A stretch of 64,000 nt of DNA, from positions 1,604,630 through 1,668,629 of the forward strand of contig NC_090122.1 in the NCBI RefSeq assembly GCF_023973825.1, in the 5' to 3' direction. Positions 59,601-64,000 of the stretch are shown here, piece by piece. The stretch is from Plasmodium brasilianum (taxonomy: Eukaryota > Apicomplexa > Aconoidasida > Haemosporida > Plasmodiidae). Below the pieces are notes generated by a model that was not told where the DNA came from, did no database searches, and worked only from the letters and a program-made list of their open reading frames with translations. A program made the translations under genes and the position numbers. Position 1 is the first letter of the stretch; each line of letters starts with the position of its first letter.

Positions 59601-62600
59601 ATTTAAAATGCATCGATGACAATTCCTTAACGAAAGTTTTTGAACACATTGTTCAGAGAGAAAATGACGATAAATTGAAAAAGCAGTTGGAAATGTATTT
59701 AATAGGAAAGAAGAACATAAACAAGATTGAAAATAACGAGTGTGAACAAGAAACTAGACATATTTTAAGGTCTAATCAAAATACGCAGACAACCGATAAA
59801 CACTTTAAAAATGAAGAAATACAGACAAGTATTAAGGACACAAATAAATCGGACAGTTGTATGCAAACTGAGATAAATGATATAAATAATAAATTATACG
59901 TACAAAACGATATGATAAGCAAAAAGACCAGTATAGATTCTATATTTTTTAGGAATCTAAGTAAGGATTCTTACCCATTAGATGTTGATAATTGTGCAGT
60001 TAAGAATTCACACGTCGAATCGAAAGAAAGAAAATATTTTGCTTCCGATAGGAATGATGATTTAAATAATGATGAATATAATGAATTGAAAAAGATAAAT
60101 GATTTGAAAGCAAAAATTTTGGAAAAAATAAAATCATGCTATGAGAATACTAATGAAAATAATGATGAAGCAGCGGCTATATTAATGTTGCAGGATAAAA
60201 AAGAATTTAAAAATAACAGTAATTCTTGTAGAATTTATGATAATAATACTTGTAATAGTAGGAGTGTGGAAAAAAGGAGAAGTAACAATAGTAGTAAGAA
60301 TAGCAGTAGTCATATAGATAACAACCGTAACAATGGAAATATCAGTGGCAAGAGCAACAAAAGTGTGAGCACTCTGGAAACACTTGAATCGATGAAGTCA
60401 TTTGAAAAAGAAATGAATTTGCTAATATCGCATAATGAAAGATTAAAAAGAAGAATAGAAAAATTATACGAAGAAAAGGAAAAAATAAAAAACGATTATA
60501 AAAAAATTGAAAAAATAAAGGAAAGTCAAGATAACTTGTTTTTAGCAACAGAAAAACACATTGAAAAGTTACATGGGGAGTTAGATAATTTGTCTAAACA
60601 AAATGAGAGTATGAAAGGTGATATAAAAAAAAAAAAAATGAAAATAATAGCTCTGGAATCGCAAATAGATGAGAGTAACACTAATAATGATGTGAATGAC
60701 AGTGATGATCTTACGTTAAAGCGACATACACATATGATAAAAGATGAACTTACTTATATAGATATAAATAACAGATTAGACGAATTTAAAGGACAAATAA
60801 TAGATAAAAAAAAGATTAAAACACAGATAGATCAACTGCAAAAGCAATTACATATTCTGAAAGATGAAATTAAAAAAACAGAGTTTTTAAAATTAGAAAA
60901 TGAGGAATTAAAAAAATTATTAACTATGAAGAATTCTAATATTAATGATTATGAAAAAAGCACGATGAAATTAGAAAAGCATATAGAAAAATTAAATGAA
61001 CACAATTTACGCATATATAAGGAAAATTTTAATCTATGCGAAAATATTGTCATGTTGAAGAAAGAGAATACAACAGTACCATATTCTAGTGAAGAAATAC
61101 ATGATAAACCTACGAATATAGAGAAGGAGCTGCATGCAGATGGTGCAAGCATTCAAACAATTGGCAGTAAAGTAAATGAAAAAGGAGCAAGAGATCTGCA
61201 AAAGCATGGAAATATAATAAAAAAACTGGAAAAAACTGTGGACTTGTTAAATGAGCAAAATTTTCATCTGAATGAAAAGATATGCGATTTGAAGGAACAA
61301 AATATGAAGCTAAGAAAAACTGCTCTATTGTCCAATAAGGAAAATGGTAATATACTTGATAGTAATAAACATATAGAAATGATACAAACTGAAACTGAAA
61401 AAATATATATAGATAAAATTAACTTATTAAAATGTAATTTAGAAGCAAGCAAAAATAAAATAAACATGTTAAATATTTTATTAAAAACGTCCAATAATCA
61501 AACTACACAGTTAAATAAGAAAGTTAAATATATCATAAAAGAGAACAAAACATTGCAAAAAAAGTACGAAAAGTGCCTTACCTATTTGGAAAAACTAAAA
61601 ATAAAATATGATGATGAAATTTTAAAAGTAAATTATGAAAAGTCAGGAATATCTCTATATGATTCAAAAGATATTAATAACAATAAAGACGAAGAGGCAA
61701 TACACAAAATGAATAAGATTCATGATATGCAACTACTCAAGGAAGGAGAACATATAAATATCCTAGAGCATAAGTTATATGAAAAAGATGAGAAAAGTAC
61801 CGAAGTATTCAACGATACTAAGGAGGAAGGTAATATGGGTTCGATTGTACAGAAGAGGAACATAAATGGAAAATGTAGTACAGGTATAGGCACTTTAGTA
61901 GGTATAAAAGAAGAAAATGAGGATAATAAGAAAAAGAATAAAGAGGTGAGCAAACTGTTAAAATTTAATGACTTGATATCGAATAATGAAGACGAAAATA
62001 TTTACCAAAACTGGCTGGACAGTGAGAATAAATATGTTCACGTAAATAATATTTTCGAAATTGATAGCATAACAAAGGACTTGCAAAATATGTTTTGTAG
62101 TGATACAGAAAACACGAGCAAAAAATTACTTAAGGATAGTATGAGCGATAATGATAACAGTATTATTAATACTAGGGTTAATACTCAGGAGGGGGTAAAA
62201 AATATAGAAAGCACTAATAGCATATCAAATGAAAGAAGTTTAAGGAATATAGAGAAAAGGTTTGTGTCCGACAAAATAAAAAAAATGAATGAAAATATAA
62301 ATAAATATATAGATGAAAAGAAAAATAATATAAAGAATATATGTTACAATGATAATTTTCCTTATAGCAAATCTCATATGAAGGAAGATTATCAAGGACA
62401 TTATTCAGATATAGATCCAAAAAATAGAATTATAAAAGAACAAAAAGGGAACGAACAAGATATTAATAGAATGTACAATAATAAGACAGATGGCAATATA
62501 ATTCCTATGAACAGTGTAGATCAAACATACAACAAGAAGCAGTTAGGAAATATGAACAATGCGGATTACAAAAATAATACGAACAATACATACAGCATGA

Positions 62601-64000
62601 ATAATAGCAGTTATAATAACAGTTTAGCTAGGTCGACTAATTCTTATCACATGTACAAGGAGAATGTTGGAGATAGCCTTATTAATAATGATAGTGATAA
62701 CTTCAAAAGTGTACTCAGAACATACCAAATATATGATGATAAAGAAGATATGCAAATAAAAAATAATGGTTTAAATAATGAATACCCATTACAAAAATGT
62801 AATGCAACGAATTTAGAAAAAACAAATGAAAATGATGTTAAATCTAATGATTATATGAACAAATTACATTTATGTAATGAAAACAACACGTCTGCTCATA
62901 ATAATAATAATCTAGTAAATAATTCATTTAACAATTATAAGCTTAACTCATCGGAAAATATGTATATTGCATATAATAAACAAAATGATATCACAATATA
63001 TGGTAATCCTGAATATAGTAATAGGAATGCACCAGCTACTTCTCAAAACATGAATAATGGAGTTGAGGCAAATGATAAATATCAAAATGCGAAAAACGAA
63101 AAAAAAGGAGAGGCTTGGATCATTGACATAAAGAATAATGAAATAATGCCTTATAGAAAACTGCAGAGTACGATTTTAACGGAGGAAGTGGAGAGGGGTA
63201 CAGAAAATAGAGGGAAATACGGGGTAAAAGATGGGATAAATAGGACAAAAAATAAGGCAAAAAATAGAGAGAAAAATGGAATGAAAAACTGGCTTCACCA
63301 AAATAGGTATATGAATAACCATACAAAATTGAAGCCACTATTACACCATAAAAAATTTAGCAAGGGATCTGCTTATAATAATGGTAAAAATAAAGACAAG
63401 CTGCATTTACTAGTAAACAACATTTCAAAGTTAGTTAAAGGAAAGATAGAAGAAGAATTAAAGAGTAAAAATATATCAAAAGATATATTAAATTTTGAAA
63501 TAACTAAAATAAAAAAAAAAAAAGCAGTTCCAAATAGTAGTTTAAAAAATAAAAGCCAAGAAACTACGATTATTTTAAGTGATTCAATGTCCTTATCATC
63601 TGGAACTTTAAATAGCACTTTTGAAACAATAGATGATCATAAGAATAATCAGATTACTCCTAACTTCTTGAGGAATATGCAGGAAAGTAATTTGACATTT
63701 AACACAGATTGTGCTAGCAATTTATCAAAAAATGGAAAGGGAAGGCATGTATATATAGGCAAAAATAACAACTCATTTGTTGATCATAAGGATAGAGACG
63801 ATAAAAATAATTTTCAGTTGACTAATATGAACAAATCTATTATAAATGGTGGAACCTACGTAAATGAAGCAAATTACTTATATGGTGGAAGCTACTTAAA
63901 TAACGATACATTGTTGAATAACTTCATAGTAAATAAAAATTATATGCAAGACATTGGAAGTTTAAATGAAAACCTCTTTCTCAATGATCAATCTGTACTA
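56690..64000 (+). CDS. Giant coiled-coil protein, 3' end beyond the window
   Basis: The frame is open from ATG 56690 (MNKNYEFEYYQNLMQKELKE) to the last base, 2,437 codons with no stop, so the gene is truncated by the window edge. Residues 395-448 are 54 consecutive Glu. A Ser/Asn/Lys-rich disordered region follows. A long coiled coil spans roughly residues 1230-1670 (LLISHNERLKRRIEKLYEEK; LNEQNFHLNEKICDLKEQN). Asn-rich sequence dominates after ~1,800. No enzymatic motif, signal peptide or membrane helix is visible. A structural protein of the cytoskeleton, centrosome or nuclear periphery is plausible but unproven. Confidence 0.85.
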   Translation, partial: MNKNYEFEYYQNLMQKELKEYETHSDISCKIGYSDSESEGVASIKEVPYYSYNNSLKNYKKEKLEKPVWKSLYDIEETAKDSYSDYEYSKNDKSESEIESPRFGNSSEDEKGKEVDGLNGEDEQNEEDKLYEKDELNGGDEPYEMNERYEEGEHKEETARIKNFVNGVNNSENFFAFDKINDELKNSKSNDPFGNFSNKENISISSSINYNFREELENNMYNNLSMFKSIKNRYDDTTKHFMKPKTCKDINGIYYDVSDEKVDIDLLKREHEKLKKGHILEKLSTSEYDYLTRGNSSNSHYRNVQYTSAKNSSKLKKGVLDDNTLKKISKNFGISSDNSTSDTFDQILVDQNIAYKGKKLHERKITDYSNSVKKKNTRLRKIANRGVEQVEKEVEEEEEEEEEEEEEEEEEEEEEEEEEEEEEEEEEEEEEEEEEEEEEEEEEEEEEEDEGEEKNEEEEDAQKNTDIKEDEDKEEEEQHNKVGGNTEEEDEGNEEEDNAVLENSKCKRNTNKAASKIRTDNINSKNIPNFQKKNNETKKRNSNKKKIAKDKVFTCKKITEIIDEKNSSERVTTSSTTSESNDEIISYIHNKNIIINKTETEKQNDLVNEQIAKEMNFEWWKPNEKTVHTQMENLQNMKEDIDNKLNNEKRVIKSEKEILNKERILNRYEIPKDISYYVEKYQKRKEEHDKNSSNVHINVNNDANRKEVVNESENILAHNNTNDILSEKKDLFNTRNSENKNQDIEAEKGLEHLYHDRFNRYDDSLKVPNNRTTIQDCNKEMIPISTNDQVDSLKSCNIIDEFFSDKPKIKNDVNYENGANINNSNTFLKEEKVPYINSINMNQISNSNNTCEVYNNSFFNNDHKNKGKDLLGIPRNMLQNEICNGQISGDTYTIYDKIYDSIYDQINNYSEKNNEECFNKSTENNNNEKNLPFFQNIDESKENCMYIKEKGDTRIYSDEEKNEKIKMFLKYLKCIDDNSLTKVFEHIVQRENDDKLKKQLEMYLIGKKNINKIENNECEQETRHILRSNQNTQTTDKHFKNEEIQTSIKDTNKSDSCMQTEINDINNKLYVQNDMISKKTSIDSIFFRNLSKDSYPLDVDNCAVKNSHVESKERKYFASDRNDDLNNDEYNELKKINDLKAKILEKIKSCYENTNENNDEAAAILMLQDKKEFKNNSNSCRIYDNNTCNSRSVEKRRSNNSSKNSSSHIDNNRNNGNISGKSNKSVSTLETLESMKSFEKEMNLLISHNERLKRRIEKLYEEKEKIKNDYKKIEKIKESQDNLFLATEKHIEKLHGELDNLSKQNESMKGDIKKKKMKIIALESQIDESNTNNDVNDSDDLTLKRHTHMIKDELTYIDINNRLDEFKGQIIDKKKIKTQIDQLQKQLHILKDEIKKTEFLKLENEELKKLLTMKNSNINDYEKSTMKLEKHIEKLNEHNLRIYKENFNLCENIVMLKKENTTVPYSSEEIHDKPTNIEKELHADGASIQTIGSKVNEKGARDLQKHGNIIKKLEKTVDLLNEQNFHLNEKICDLKEQNMKLRKTALLSNKENGNILDSNKHIEMIQTETEKIYIDKINLLKCNLEASKNKINMLNILLKTSNNQTTQLNKKVKYIIKENKTLQKKYEKCLTYLEKLKIKYDDEILKVNYEKSGISLYDSKDINNNKDEEAIHKMNKIHDMQLLKEGEHINILEHKLYEKDEKSTEVFNDTKEEGNMGSIVQKRNINGKCSTGIGTLVGIKEENEDNKKKNKEVSKLLKFNDLISNNEDENIYQNWLDSENKYVHVNNIFEIDSITKDLQNMFCSDTENTSKKLLKDSMSDNDNSIINTRVNTQEGVKNIESTNSISNERSLRNIEKRFVSDKIKKMNENINKYIDEKKNNIKNICYNDNFPYSKSHMKEDYQGHYSDIDPKNRIIKEQKGNEQDINRMYNNKTDGNIIPMNSVDQTYNKKQLGNMNNADYKNNTNNTYSMNNSSYNNSLARSTNSYHMYKENVGDSLINNDSDNFKSVLRTYQIYDDKEDMQIKNNGLNNEYPLQKCNATNLEKTNENDVKSNDYMNKLHLCNENNTSAHNNNNLVNNSFNNYKLNSSENMYIAYNKQNDITIYGNPEYSNRNAPATSQNMNNGVEANDKYQNAKNEKKGEAWIIDIKNNEIMPYRKLQSTILTEEVERGTENRGKYGVKDGINRTKNKAKNREKNGMKNWLHQNRYMNNHTKLKPLLHHKKFSKGSAYNNGKNKDKLHLLVNNISKLVKGKIEEELKSKNISKDILNFEITKIKKKKAVPNSSLKNKSQETTIILSDSMSLSSGTLNSTFETIDDHKNNQITPNFLRNMQESNLTFNTDCASNLSKNGKGRHVYIGKNNNSFVDHKDRDDKNNFQLTNMNKSIINGGTYVNEANYLYGGSYLNNDTLLNNFIVNKNYMQDIGSLNENLFLNDQSVL
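57872..58033 (+). repeat. Poly-glutamate codon tract
   Basis: Fifty-four consecutive GAA/GAG codons with mixed usage, giving a pure-purine strand of more than 160 bases and a marked purine skew. Read on the other strand it gives false poly-Ser or poly-Leu frames. Confidence 0.97.

Overview
The window is nuclear DNA of a malaria parasite (Plasmodium), probably not P. falciparum. The base composition is strongly AT-rich, proteins carry Asn-, Lys- and Glu-rich low-complexity stretches, introns are short and T-rich, and long poly-A/T and (AT)n runs fill the spaces between genes. Several genes are recognisable: the merozoite protease SUB2, U2 snRNA, a CLPTM1-family membrane protein, an RCC1-repeat protein, organellar uS9 and uS14, and a DNAJB12-type J-protein. 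From memory, SUB2 and U2 lie on chromosome 11 in P. falciparum, so this looks like the syntenic block. The SUB2 N-terminus differs from the falciparum sequence as I remember it.

Layout. 0-11 kb: a 1,399-residue Asn-repeat protein with a probable Utp12-like C-terminus, broken by a 1-base frameshift in a poly-A run; a seven-exon gene of unknown function; and, on the minus strand, a five-exon DNAJB12/14-like chaperone. 11-15.8 kb: a long intergenic interval upstream of SUB2 with two candidate small spliced genes. 15.8-20.3 kb: two-exon SUB2. 21.9-22.1 kb: U2 snRNA on the minus strand. 22.5-25.6 kb: a candidate 39-residue membrane protein, mitochondrial-type uS9, and an unknown 431-residue protein. 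26.7-32.8 kb: one large two-exon minus-strand gene that looks like two genes if the intron is missed. 33-43 kb: CLPTM1, RCC1 and uS14 genes, with five candidate very small spliced genes between them. 44-56 kb: a frameshifted two-exon coiled-coil protein, an EF-hand protein, a small Tyr/Pro-rich two-exon gene and a two-exon coiled-coil protein. 56.7 kb to the end: the first 2,437 codons of a giant coiled-coil protein with 54 consecutive Glu residues, cut by the window edge.

There are no operons; each gene is a separate nuclear transcription unit. The recognisable genes cover egress and invasion (SUB2), splicing (U2), ER folding and membrane biology (J-protein, CLPTM1) and organelle translation (uS9, uS14). 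The most unusual content is a set of six to eight unannotated-looking microgenes of 39-72 codons, mostly with phase-consistent introns including a 15-nt microexon, and two independent poly-A frameshifts, each needing exactly one extra base.
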